A stretch of 64,000 nt of DNA from Mycobacterium europaeum (GTDB lineage Bacteria; Actinomycetota; Actinomycetes; Mycobacteriales; Mycobacteriaceae), in the NCBI RefSeq assembly GCF_002102155.1, contig NZ_LQOU01000043.1, positions 44,672 through 108,671 on the forward strand, written 5' to 3'. Position numbers and translations under genes: made by a program. A model generated the notes under the pieces. That model had not been told where the DNA came from and did not search any database. It saw only the letters and a list, made by a program, of their open reading frames with translations. Positions 51,738-58,348 of the stretch are shown here, in pieces. Within the stretch, counting starts at the first letter, position 1. The number at the start of each line of letters is the position of its first letter.

Positions 51738-52465
51738 ACTTCGTGCAGGGCGCCGTCGCCTTCCTGTTGACCGCCGAGAACTGGACGGGTCCGGTCGGGC
51801 TGGCGGCGCGGGTCTTGGAGCATCTCGAGTACACGGCGCTCGCGGTGGGCGCCTCGGCCCTGATCGCCATTCCCGCCGGGCTGATCATCGGGCACACCGG
51901 CCGCGGCACCCTGCTGGTGGTGGGCGCGGTCAACGGGTTGCGCGCCCTGCCGACGCTGGGCGTGCTGCTGCTCGGAACGCTGCTGTTCGGGCTCGGCGTT
52001 GGGCCGCCACTGGTCGCCCTGATGCTGCTGGGTGTCCCGGCGCTGCTGGCCGGCACGTATGCGGGGATCGCCAACGTCGAGCCGGCCGTGGTCGACGCCG
52101 CCCGTGCGATGGGAATGACGGAGGCTCAGGTGCTCCGGGTAGAGGCGCGCAACGCGCTGCCGTTGATCCTGGGCGGGTTGCGCAGCGCCACGCTGCAGGT
52201 GGTCGCCACCGCGACGGTCGCGGCCTACGCGAGTCTCGGCGGGCTGGGCAGATACCTGATCGACGGAATCAAGGAGCGCGAATTTCACCTCGCCCTGGTC
52301 GGCGCCTTCATGGTGGCCGCGTTGGCGCTCGCGCTCGACGGGCTGCTGGCGTTGGCGGTGTGGGCATCGGTGCCGGGCGGCGACCGCCTGCGCATGGCCG
52401 CCGGCCGGCGCGAGCGCCGGGCAGGTACGCGACCGTCGACGGGCACGATTACGGTAGATGAGTGA
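51734..52465 (+). CDS. proZ: Osmolyte ABC transporter permease ProZ
   Basis: 243-residue permease, second half of the heterodimeric channel. EAA loop NVEPAVVDAARAMGMTEAQV; about six helices; a polar, Arg-rich tail. ATG 51734 overlaps proW; the tail end overlaps the following GTG (GTGA). Confidence 0.92.
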   Translation: MNFVQGAVAFLLTAENWTGPVGLAARVLEHLEYTALAVGASALIAIPAGLIIGHTGRGTLLVVGAVNGLRALPTLGVLLLGTLLFGLGVGPPLVALMLLGVPALLAGTYAGIANVEPAVVDAARAMGMTEAQVLRVEARNALPLILGGLRSATLQVVATATVAAYASLGGLGRYLIDGIKEREFHLALVGAFMVAALALALDGLLALAVWASVPGGDRLRMAAGRRERRAGTRPSTGTITVDE

Positions 52466-53061
52466 ACACAGATTCCTCTGATTCGAGTCGGCGGGTATGG
52501 CAGGCGATACTCACCTGGCGTGCACAGGACGTATCGCGGATGGAATCGGTACGAATTCAGGTGTCCGGCAAGAGAATCAAGGCCAATGGCCGCATCGTGG
52601 CCGCCGCCACCGCAACCAATCCGGCGTTCGGCGCGTACTACGACCTGCAGACCGACGAGACCGGCGCCACCAAGCGGCTCGGCATGACCGTCACGCTGGC
52701 CGAGCGGGAACGTGTGATCTCCATCGCCCGTGATGAAGAGAACATGTGGCTGGTCACCGACCATCAGGGCGAGCACCGGGCGGGGTACAACGGAGCCCTC
52801 GACTGCGACGTGGTGTTCAGCCCGTTTTTCAACGCGTTGCCCATCCGCCGGCTCGGCCTCCACGAAAGGCCGGACTCGGTCACACTGCCGGTGGTCTACG
52901 TCAATCTGCCTGATATGTCCATCACCGCGGACGTCGTGAGCTACAGCAGCTCGGGCGGCCTCGACGGCATCAAGCTGCGCTCCCCGGTCGCCGATACCGT
53001 CGTGAGCGTCGACGAAGAGGGGTTCATCGTCGACTATCCAGGCTTGGCAGAGCGGATCTGA
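52462..53061 (+). CDS. Putative glycolipid-binding protein (Rv3755c homologue)
   Basis: 199-residue protein with GTG start at 52462 overlapping proZ. Pattern SVRIQVSGKRIKANGRIVAA, YYDLQTDETGATKRL, DCDVVFSPFFNALPIRRLG and LPVVYVNLPDMSITAD fits the 'putative glycolipid-binding' family (beta-barrel). Function unproven. Its 3' end overlaps convergent tyrA by 38 bases; both ends match full-length homologues. Confidence 0.8.
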   Translation: MNTDSSDSSRRVWQAILTWRAQDVSRMESVRIQVSGKRIKANGRIVAAATATNPAFGAYYDLQTDETGATKRLGMTVTLAERERVISIARDEENMWLVTDHQGEHRAGYNGALDCDVVFSPFFNALPIRRLGLHERPDSVTLPVVYVNLPDMSITADVVSYSSSGGLDGIKLRSPVADTVVSVDEEGFIVDYPGLAERI

Positions 53062-53995
53062 TCACCCCGCCCGCCCGGCCGGCGGCGGCCAGCTCCTCGC
53101 GCCAGTTCTCGGCGCCGATGACGACGTGGAAAATCTCGGAACGCGGGAAGTTGTCGTAGCGCGTCCGGGCGGCGTGCCCGGCCTCGACGAGTTCGGCCAC
53201 CGAATTGTTCCCGACCAGGGATTCACGGGCCCGGCTCAGCAGCTCGATGACCCGGCCGGCGGCCGGCACCAGCTGGTCGGAGTTGCCCTCACACATCGCG
53301 CGCACCAGGTCGGGGGCGGTGGCGGCCACCCTGGTGCCGTCGCGGAAAGATCCGGCGGCCAGCGCGAAGGCCAGCGGGACCTCCCCGGCGATGACCGCCA
53401 GGGCCTCGGCGAGCAGGTGCGGCAGGTGTGAGATGGCGGCCGCCGCGGCGTCGTGGTCGTCGGACTTGGCCGGCACCACCACCGCGCCGCAATCCAGCGC
53501 CAGCGTCATCACCATCGACCACACCGCCGGGTCGACGTGGTCGTCGACGCTGACCACCCACGGCGCCCTGGTGAACAGGCCGGGGTTGCCCGCGCCCCAG
53601 CCCGAATGAGCGGTGCCGGTCATCGGGTGACCACCGACGAAACGTTCCTGCAGACCGGCCGCGACGACCTCGTCGAGCACCGCCCGTTTGACGCTGGTGA
53701 CGTCGGTCAACGGACAGTTCGGGGCCAGTTCGCCCACGTGGGCGAGCATGCCGGCCATCGCCGGCATGGGCACCGCCAGGACGATCAGCGCGCCGGTGTC
53801 GGCTGCGCGGGTCAACGTGACCGCCAGGTCGGTGCTGGCGTCGAAACCGTCGGCGGCGGCTCCGCGTGCACCCTCCACCGACCGGTTGTAGCCGAACACC
53901 TCCCGGCCCGCCGCCTCGGCGGCCCGCATGATCGAGCCGCCGATCAGGCCCAGCCCGAGCACGCACACCGGTGGTTGAGAAACGGGGCTAGCCAC
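53024..53995 (-). CDS. tyrA: Prephenate dehydrogenase TyrA
   Basis: 323 residues from GTG 53995 (VASPVSQPPVCVLGLGLIGG). NAD-binding GLGLIGGSIM, GHPMTGTAHSGW with catalytic His, and SHLPHLLAEALA substrate-site motif. It converts prephenate to 4-hydroxyphenylpyruvate in tyrosine synthesis (Rv3754 homologue); hisC2 in this window may then transaminate it. A longer start at 54013 adds six residues and is less likely. Confidence 0.92.
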   Translation of the reverse strand: MASPVSQPPVCVLGLGLIGGSIMRAAEAAGREVFGYNRSVEGARGAAADGFDASTDLAVTLTRAADTGALIVLAVPMPAMAGMLAHVGELAPNCPLTDVTSVKRAVLDEVVAAGLQERFVGGHPMTGTAHSGWGAGNPGLFTRAPWVVSVDDHVDPAVWSMVMTLALDCGAVVVPAKSDDHDAAAAAISHLPHLLAEALAVIAGEVPLAFALAAGSFRDGTRVAATAPDLVRAMCEGNSDQLVPAAGRVIELLSRARESLVGNNSVAELVEAGHAARTRYDNFPRSEIFHVVIGAENWREELAAAGRAGGVIRSALPSLDSRR

Positions 53996-54096
53996 AGACC
54001 AAGGTTGGCACAACCCGGCGGCGCGGTGCGGTCAGACGTTGCCGCGTTTCGCTCCATCTGGTCAGGGGGCCTCGTCTGCGACTACCGTAAGCGGCC

Positions 54097-54618
54097 ATGG
54101 GAGCACAACGGGCCCCAGCCCAAGGCCCGTCCGCGGATACGCCGGACGGTTTCGGCGTAGCGGTCGTGCGCGAAGAGGGCCAGTGGCGGTGTTCCCCGAT
54201 GGCCCGGAAATCGCTGATGAGCCTCAAGGCCGCCGAGACGGAGCTGCGGGAGCTGCGCAGCGCCGGCGCGGTGTTCGGGCTGCTGGACGTGGACGACGAG
54301 TTCTTCGTGATCGTGCGCCCGGCGCCGTCGGGCACGCGGCTGCTGTTGTCGGACGCCACCGCCGCGTTGGACTACGACATCGCCGCCGAAGTGCTGGACA
54401 AGCTTGACGCCGACATCGACCCCGAGGATCTGGAGGATTCGGATCCTTTCGAGGAGGGCGACCTCGGGTTGTTGGCCGACATCGGCCTGCCCGAGGCGGT
54501 GCTGGGCGTGATCCTCGACGAGGCCGACCTGTACGCGGACGAGCAGCTTGGCCGCATCGCCCGGGAGATGGGCTTTGCCGACCAGCTGTCGGCCGTGATC
54601 GACCGCATCGGTCGGTGA
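54097..54618 (+). CDS. tRNA adenosine deaminase-associated protein
   Basis: 173-residue acidic protein (Rv3753c homologue, TIGR03941 type) always found next to tadA in actinobacteria. FGVAVVREEGQWRCSPM near the N-terminus, then FFVIVRPAPSGTRLLLSDATAA and a very acidic central part (DADIDPEDLEDSDPFEEGD). Its role is unknown. The original junction GTGA to tadA is retained at 54615-54618 but is now followed by two repeat copies. Confidence 0.85.
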   Translation: MGAQRAPAQGPSADTPDGFGVAVVREEGQWRCSPMARKSLMSLKAAETELRELRSAGAVFGLLDVDDEFFVIVRPAPSGTRLLLSDATAALDYDIAAEVLDKLDADIDPEDLEDSDPFEEGDLGLLADIGLPEAVLGVILDEADLYADEQLGRIAREMGFADQLSAVIDRIGR

Positions 54619-54734
54619 TCGCGAGCGCGGCGAAGCCGGGCGATGCGGGTCGCCGCCATCAGGCCCGGTCGGTGATCGCGAGCGCGGCGAAGCCGGGCGA
54701 TGCGGGTCGCCGCCATCAGGCCCGGTCGGTGATC
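54610..54734 (+). repeat. 57-bp MIRU-like tandem repeat, two copies, before tadA
   Basis: GGTCGGTGATC occurs at 54610, 54667 and 54724, exactly 57 bases apart, delimiting two complete units that contain GCGAGCGCGGCGAAGCCGGG. They separate the upstream stop from the tadA start. The unit is 19 codons long, so the frame from the GTGA junction stays open (VIASAAKPGDAGRRHQARS twice) into tadA. This is a likely length-variable locus. Confidence 0.88.
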
Positions 54735-55187
54735 GGTGACGAAGACCTGATCCGTGCCGCGTTGTCGGTCGCGGCGACGGCGGGTCCCCGCGACGTGCCC
54801 ATCGGTGCGGTGGTCGTCGGGGCCGACGGAACCGAACTGGCCCGCGCGGTGAATGCCCGGGAAGCTCTGGGCGATCCCACGGCGCACGCCGAGATCCTGG
54901 CGCTGCGCGCGGCCGCCGGCGTCCTCGGCGACGGCTGGCGGCTGGAGGGCGCCACTCTCGCGGTCACCGTCGAACCGTGCACCATGTGCGCCGGCGCACT
55001 GGTCCTGGCCCGCATCGGCCGGCTCGTGTTCGGCGCGTGGGAACCCAAGACCGGAGCGGTCGGATCCCTATGGGACGTGGTCCGCGATCGGCGGCTCAAC
55101 CATCGGCCGCAAGTACGCGGCGGCGTGCTCGCCGAAGAGTGCGCCGCACCGCTGGAGGCCTTCTTCGCCCGCCAGCGATTGGGGTGA
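54729..55187 (+). CDS. tadA: tRNA-adenosine deaminase TadA
   Basis: 152 residues from GTG 54729 (VIGDEDLIRAAL), the length of M. tuberculosis Rv3752c. Zinc/catalytic residues His53 and Glu55 in TAHAEIL and Cys84/Cys87 in PCTMC. It makes inosine at the wobble position of tRNA-Arg(ACG), which is encoded at 33793. The frame is open from 54615 through two 57-bp repeats, giving an optional 38-residue N-terminal extension; which start is used cannot be decided by sequence. Confidence 0.93.
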   Translation: MIGDEDLIRAALSVAATAGPRDVPIGAVVVGADGTELARAVNAREALGDPTAHAEILALRAAAGVLGDGWRLEGATLAVTVEPCTMCAGALVLARIGRLVFGAWEPKTGAVGSLWDVVRDRRLNHRPQVRGGVLAEECAAPLEAFFARQRLG

Positions 55188-55216
55188 GGGGCTCACGGTT
55201 AGGTAAGCTGCTCGGC

Positions 55217-55303
55217 GGTGGCGTGTCCGAGCGGCCTAAGGAGCACGCCTCGAAAGCGTGTGACGGCTAACACCGTCCGAGGGTTCAAATCCCTCCGCCA
55301 CCG
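55217..55303 (+). tRNA. tRNA-Ser(CGA), integration site
   Basis: Acceptor GGTGGCG (55217-55223) pairs with CGCCACC (55296-55302); discriminator G; CCA encoded to 55306. The anticodon arm CACGC-CTCGAAA-GCGTG gives CGA. Its 3' 24 bases are part of the 28-base attachment core. The tRNA remains complete after integration. In M. tuberculosis the equivalent tRNA also carries integrase remnants (Rv3751/Rv3750c). Confidence 0.95.
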
Positions 55304-55307
55304 CCAA
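55280..55307. repeat. attL core
   Basis: 28 bases from AGGGTTCAAATCC to CCGCCAA, at the 3' end of tRNA-Ser(CGA), are repeated identically at 63896-63923. The bases on either side differ, so the repeat has sharp borders, as expected for the site-specific recombination core. Confidence 0.9.
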
Positions 55308-55343
55308 CGCCCTCTGGTTGTTAACGCAGCTTAGAGGGTGTTT

Positions 55344-56477
55344 TCATGTTTGCTGGCCGACCTGGTGCACATTCGGTGCCCACATTTTGCCCACACTTCC
55401 GAGTGAGTAGGACTTGTGCAAAGTGACCGCAACCGCATCAAGGTCGGTGTCGAACAGGTCTGCGTAGGTGTCCAGAGTGACCTTCGCCGACTGGTGTCCA
55501 AGCATCCGCTGCAACGCCAGGACATTGACGCCGGCCGACACCGCCAGTGACGCGCAAGTGTGCCGTAGGTCGTGGGGAGTGATTGCCTGAACGCCCGAGC
55601 GCTTCACCGCGCCGTGAAACCACCCGCGGGTCGACTTCGGCCGCGGAAGGAACGCGCCTTCGGGGCCGGGGAACACCAAAGTGCCGGCGTCCTTGTCTTT
55701 GCATCGCTGGGACAGCTCATCAAGCACGAACGACGGGACTGGAATACACCTCGTTTTGCGGCCCTTGGTCGGGCCGACCGCGTGGTCAACACCGAGCTGT
55801 ACCGCGTTCTCGGCAACAACCAGGCGCCGCTTGAGAAACTCGACATCACGCACTCGGAGTGCAATCGCCTCGCCCCAGCGCAAACCGCAGAAGGCCAGCA
55901 CGAGCACCAGGGCGCGGTGTTCGCCGGCTTCGGCCGCCAGCCGATGCACGTCATCAGCGGTCAGGTACACGTGCCGACGCGCCGCCTTACGAGGCAGCCC
56001 CTCAACACCTTTCGCCGGGTTCACAGCCAGCCTCTTGGCCTTCACCGCGTCGGCCAGAACTCCGGATAGAACGCCCTGAGCTCGCAGAACTGTTGTGGCG
56101 CCACGGCCATCGCGAACCATCTGGGCTATCCATGCTTCGACGTCGGGAACGGTGATCTTGGATACCTGCCAGCCTCCCCATTTCGGTTTGACGTGCACAC
56201 GCCAGGCTGACTCGATCATGCGGTAGTTCGACGCTGCGGTGGCCTGTTCCTTGCGAGTCAGCCAGTCCGGCGCCAGCTCGCCCACCGTGATCCTGCCGGC
56301 AGTCTCCGGGATGAACTCGCCGGTGAGCTTCTTCACCTCGACGGTATTGGCGAACGCCTCCGCGGCTTTCTTGGTTCTGAAGCCTCGCTTGTCGGTCTGC
56401 CGGTTATCGGGCTTGCGATACCGAACACGGTAAAGCGTTGACCCACTGGCAGTTTCGTACTTACTAATCGTCGCCAT
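55344..56477 (-). CDS. int: Tyrosine recombinase (integrase)
   Basis: 377-residue phage integrase from ATG 56477. An N-terminal AP2-like arm-binding part (residues 1-60, LYRVRYRKPDNRQTDKRGF), SAM-like core-binding domain (63-160) and catalytic domain with Arg200 (FCGLRWGEA), His302 and Arg305 (PHDLRHT), His328 (LGHQS) and nucleophile Tyr338 (LDTYADL). All catalytic residues are present. It lies next to attL, as usual, and its 3' end contains an arm-type repeat. Its start overlaps the repressor gene by 14 bases, so both are transcribed leftward together. Confidence 0.95.
   Translation of the reverse strand: MATISKYETASGSTLYRVRYRKPDNRQTDKRGFRTKKAAEAFANTVEVKKLTGEFIPETAGRITVGELAPDWLTRKEQATAASNYRMIESAWRVHVKPKWGGWQVSKITVPDVEAWIAQMVRDGRGATTVLRAQGVLSGVLADAVKAKRLAVNPAKGVEGLPRKAARRHVYLTADDVHRLAAEAGEHRALVLVLAFCGLRWGEAIALRVRDVEFLKRRLVVAENAVQLGVDHAVGPTKGRKTRCIPVPSFVLDELSQRCKDKDAGTLVFPGPEGAFLPRPKSTRGWFHGAVKRSGVQAITPHDLRHTCASLAVSAGVNVLALQRMLGHQSAKVTLDTYADLFDTDLDAVAVTLHKSYSLGSVGKMWAPNVHQVGQQT
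55376..55395 (+). promoter_or_regulatory. Integrase arm-type site, attL side
   Basis: GTGCCCACA, three bases, then TGCCCACA; 68 bases inside the attL core. The same bipartite sequence in the same orientation lies at 63795-63814, 81 bases inside attR. A shared direct motif on both inner flanks of the core fits the arm sites bound by the integrase N-terminal domain. Confidence 0.6.
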
Positions 56478-56940
56478 CGGTGCCCCTGGACCATCTGGCC
56501 CACTCCCAGGCGGGCACGCCGTTCGCCTCAAACAACGGCCGGGACACATTGGCCCACGACGGTGGAGTACGCGTGATGTCTGCCTTAAGCCAGTTCCACA
56601 GTTCCCCGAGATACACCCTGTGTTCGACCCCGGTGACCTCAACCTTCGCATCAGGGTCGGGAACCGCCGGCATTCCCGGCAGCAGCAACGAGATTGGCGA
56701 AACCCCGAGGGCCAGAGCCAAAGCGACGAGGTCGTCAGCGTCTACTCGCCGCCCACCCGACTCGATCTTGCGCAGGCCCCATGTCGGTATCTCGCGCTGA
56801 AGGGACTTGAGTCGCGCCGCAAGTTCTGTGTACGCGAGGCCGCGAGCCTGACGTATCGACCTAATGTTTTTGGCGACAGTCGTGCCAGTTTTCCCCAGAG
56901 AGTCGAGTGGTTCCCACTGCTCTTCATCACGTCTCACCAC
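56464..56940 (-). CDS. XRE-type repressor
   Basis: 158-residue protein with an N-terminal helix-turn-helix at about residues 22-82 (VAKNIRSIRQARGLAYTELAARL, GLRKIESGGRRVDADDLVALALALGV). The C-terminal half (AVPDPDAKVEVTGVEH, then WNWLKADI) is not a LexA/CI peptidase. It is the likely immunity repressor and lies beside two operator palindromes. Together with int it forms a leftward unit, as in temperate phages and PICIs (Stl position). Confidence 0.85.
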   Translation of the reverse strand: MVRRDEEQWEPLDSLGKTGTTVAKNIRSIRQARGLAYTELAARLKSLQREIPTWGLRKIESGGRRVDADDLVALALALGVSPISLLLPGMPAVPDPDAKVEVTGVEHRVYLGELWNWLKADITRTPPSWANVSRPLFEANGVPAWEWARWSRGTDGDD

Positions 56941-56953
56941 GCCATCACATTAA

Positions 56954-57040
56954 ATGAGGAAAATCCTCGTTTCAATGATGTTCTTGACACTCAAGCTCAG
57001 TTGAAGTAAATCTATCTGTGAACGAGGAAAATCCTCGTTT
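56954..57040. promoter_or_regulatory. Divergent control region with two operators
   Basis: AACGAGGAAAATCCTCGTT (57022-57040) is a perfect 8-bp inverted repeat with AAA in the middle; AATGAGGAAAATCCTCGTT (56954-56972) is the same with one mismatch. The centres are 68 bases apart. Between them TTGACA (56985-56990) is followed at 17 bases by TAAATC, a plausible rightward promoter for the excision/replication genes. The second operator lies just downstream of that -10. Confidence 0.75.
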
Positions 57041-57061
57041 GAAGGGAGGAAAGGTGACTCT

Positions 57062-57256
57062 ATGGACGCGCTGCCGGCCTTGATGACGACCGCCGAGGTA
57101 GCGGACTTAATCAGAGCGAGCAAGGAATCTCTCAACCAGGATCGTTATCTCGGTCGAGGATTGCCCTACGTCCGAATTGGCCGCAAGATCCGTTACCGCC
57201 GCGAGGACATTCTGAAGTACCTGAGCGACAACACGATTCGTGGCGGCGCGGCCTAA
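57062..57256 (+). CDS. xis: Excisionase-type winged HTH protein
   Basis: 64-residue MerR-like/HTH_17 protein (MTTAEVADLIRASKESL, YVRIGRKIRYRREDILKYL). AlpA/Xis proteins of this type bind att sites and direct excision. ATG 57062 has GGAGGAAAGG upstream. First gene of the rightward operon; its TAA overlaps the next ATG (TAATG). Confidence 0.85.
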   Translation: MDALPALMTTAEVADLIRASKESLNQDRYLGRGLPYVRIGRKIRYRREDILKYLSDNTIRGGAA

Positions 57257-57411
57257 TGTGTGATCGCCCGCAGCAGGATCACGCCGACCTCGGGCTGGTC
57301 GACGACGACCGGACCGAGGACTTACGCAGAACGGCCCCCGTTGACCCGGTGTTACCAGCACCGGCGGGGACCGCTCCAACCCACCAACCACAAGAAAGTA
57401 GGCAACCGTGA
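57256..57411 (+). CDS. Small coupled protein (51 residues)
   Basis: ATG 57256 overlaps the excisionase stop, and its TGA at 57409-57411 overlaps the GTG of the next gene, so it fits exactly between two translated genes. The product (MCDRPQQDHADLGLVDDDR...) is acidic at first and Pro-rich afterwards (LPAPAGTAPTHQPQ), probably disordered. No family is recognised. Support comes only from the exact coupling at both ends. Confidence 0.5.
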   Translation: MCDRPQQDHADLGLVDDDRTEDLRRTAPVDPVLPAPAGTAPTHQPQESRQP

Positions 57412-57614
57412 CGATACCCGCTGATGCTGCCCTGCGGGAGCGGCACCTGAAATCGGCCCGCGAGCACATTTTGCAGGCTGTTCGGTGCGTCGAGGGTTTG
57501 GCCGGCCGGCCCGGCGCTGACCTCGACTACTTGTACGCAGAGCGCCGTGAATTGAGGCACATCGCCGAATGCCTGGCCGACATCCTCGGTGATGTGCCGG
57601 GGGTGGTTTGGTGA
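57408..57614 (+). CDS. Small helical protein (68 residues)
   Basis: GTG 57408 to 57614. Predicted all-helical, with charged heptad-like stretches (ERHLKSAREHILQAVRCVEGL and YLYAERRELRHIAECLADIL). Unknown function. GTGA overlap at both ends within the replication operon. Confidence 0.65.
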   Translation: MTIPADAALRERHLKSAREHILQAVRCVEGLAGRPGADLDYLYAERRELRHIAECLADILGDVPGVVW

Positions 57615-58348
57615 CCACAGAACTGCCCGGTTCTCCGCTGGGGGTCATGCTGGGACATGGCTTTTCGGTCGGGCCGCTCGACGGAAAGCTACCCCGCACC
57701 GCCCACGGGATACATGACTTCACCCGCGACCGCGACGTGATCGCCTCGTGGGCCAGGAAATACCCGGGCACGAATTGGGGAGTCACTCAGCGAGGCGTGG
57801 TCGCGCTCGATGTTGATCCACGCAACGGTGGCCGGGCATCGGCGCTCAAACTCCGGCCCGAACACGCGACGTTGTGCGTGCAGACCGGCGCAGGCGGGTG
57901 GCACATCTACTACCGGGTGTCCGGCCCGGTGCGGGGCAAGGTCCACGGTGTTCCCGGTATCGACGTGAAAGCCGGCGGCGCGGGGTATTTGGTCGCGCCT
58001 GGTTCGATCCACCCGATCACCGGGAAGCCGTATCGGCTGCATCGTGACGCCCCCATCGCGGCTGTACCCCAACACATCTGGGCACTGATCGCCGCCTCGA
58101 CGTACACCGCACCCAGCGTGCCCGTACAGCCATCGGGTGACAGGTGGGGCGGTTTGATCCACGCGGTGCAGACCGCGCAGCCCGGTAACCGTAACGGCAC
58201 CCTGTTCTGGGCCGCAGCCCGTGCCGCAGCCGACCAAGCACCCGCCGCCGTCTACTCGGCCATGGCCGCCGCAGCCCACCAGATCGGGTTACCGGCCGGC
58301 GAGATCCAGCAGACCATCCGATCCGCCCAGTCAAAGGGAACATCGTGA
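57611..58348 (+). CDS. Bifunctional DNA primase/polymerase (prim-pol domain)
   Basis: 245 residues from GTG 57611. Archaeo-eukaryotic primase type: VVALDVDPRNGG carries the metal-binding Asp-x-Asp, GGWHIYYRVSGP the conserved His, and GIDVKAGGAGYLVAPGSIHP the third motif. A C-terminal helical part follows (from about 170). It would prime element replication. It overlaps the following ATPase gene by GTGA. Confidence 0.9.
   Translation: MTTELPGSPLGVMLGHGFSVGPLDGKLPRTAHGIHDFTRDRDVIASWARKYPGTNWGVTQRGVVALDVDPRNGGRASALKLRPEHATLCVQTGAGGWHIYYRVSGPVRGKVHGVPGIDVKAGGAGYLVAPGSIHPITGKPYRLHRDAPIAAVPQHIWALIAASTYTAPSVPVQPSGDRWGGLIHAVQTAQPGNRNGTLFWAAARAAADQAPAAVYSAMAAAAHQIGLPAGEIQQTIRSAQSKGTS

Noticed and set aside
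53024..53061. Overlap of tyrA with the convergent glycolipid-binding gene as a possible frameshift
   Set aside because: Both proteins have normal lengths and C-termini compared with their homologues, so the overlap is real.
54610..54734. CRISPR-like array
   Set aside because: The copies are directly adjacent 57-bp tandem repeats without variable spacers and no cas genes are present.
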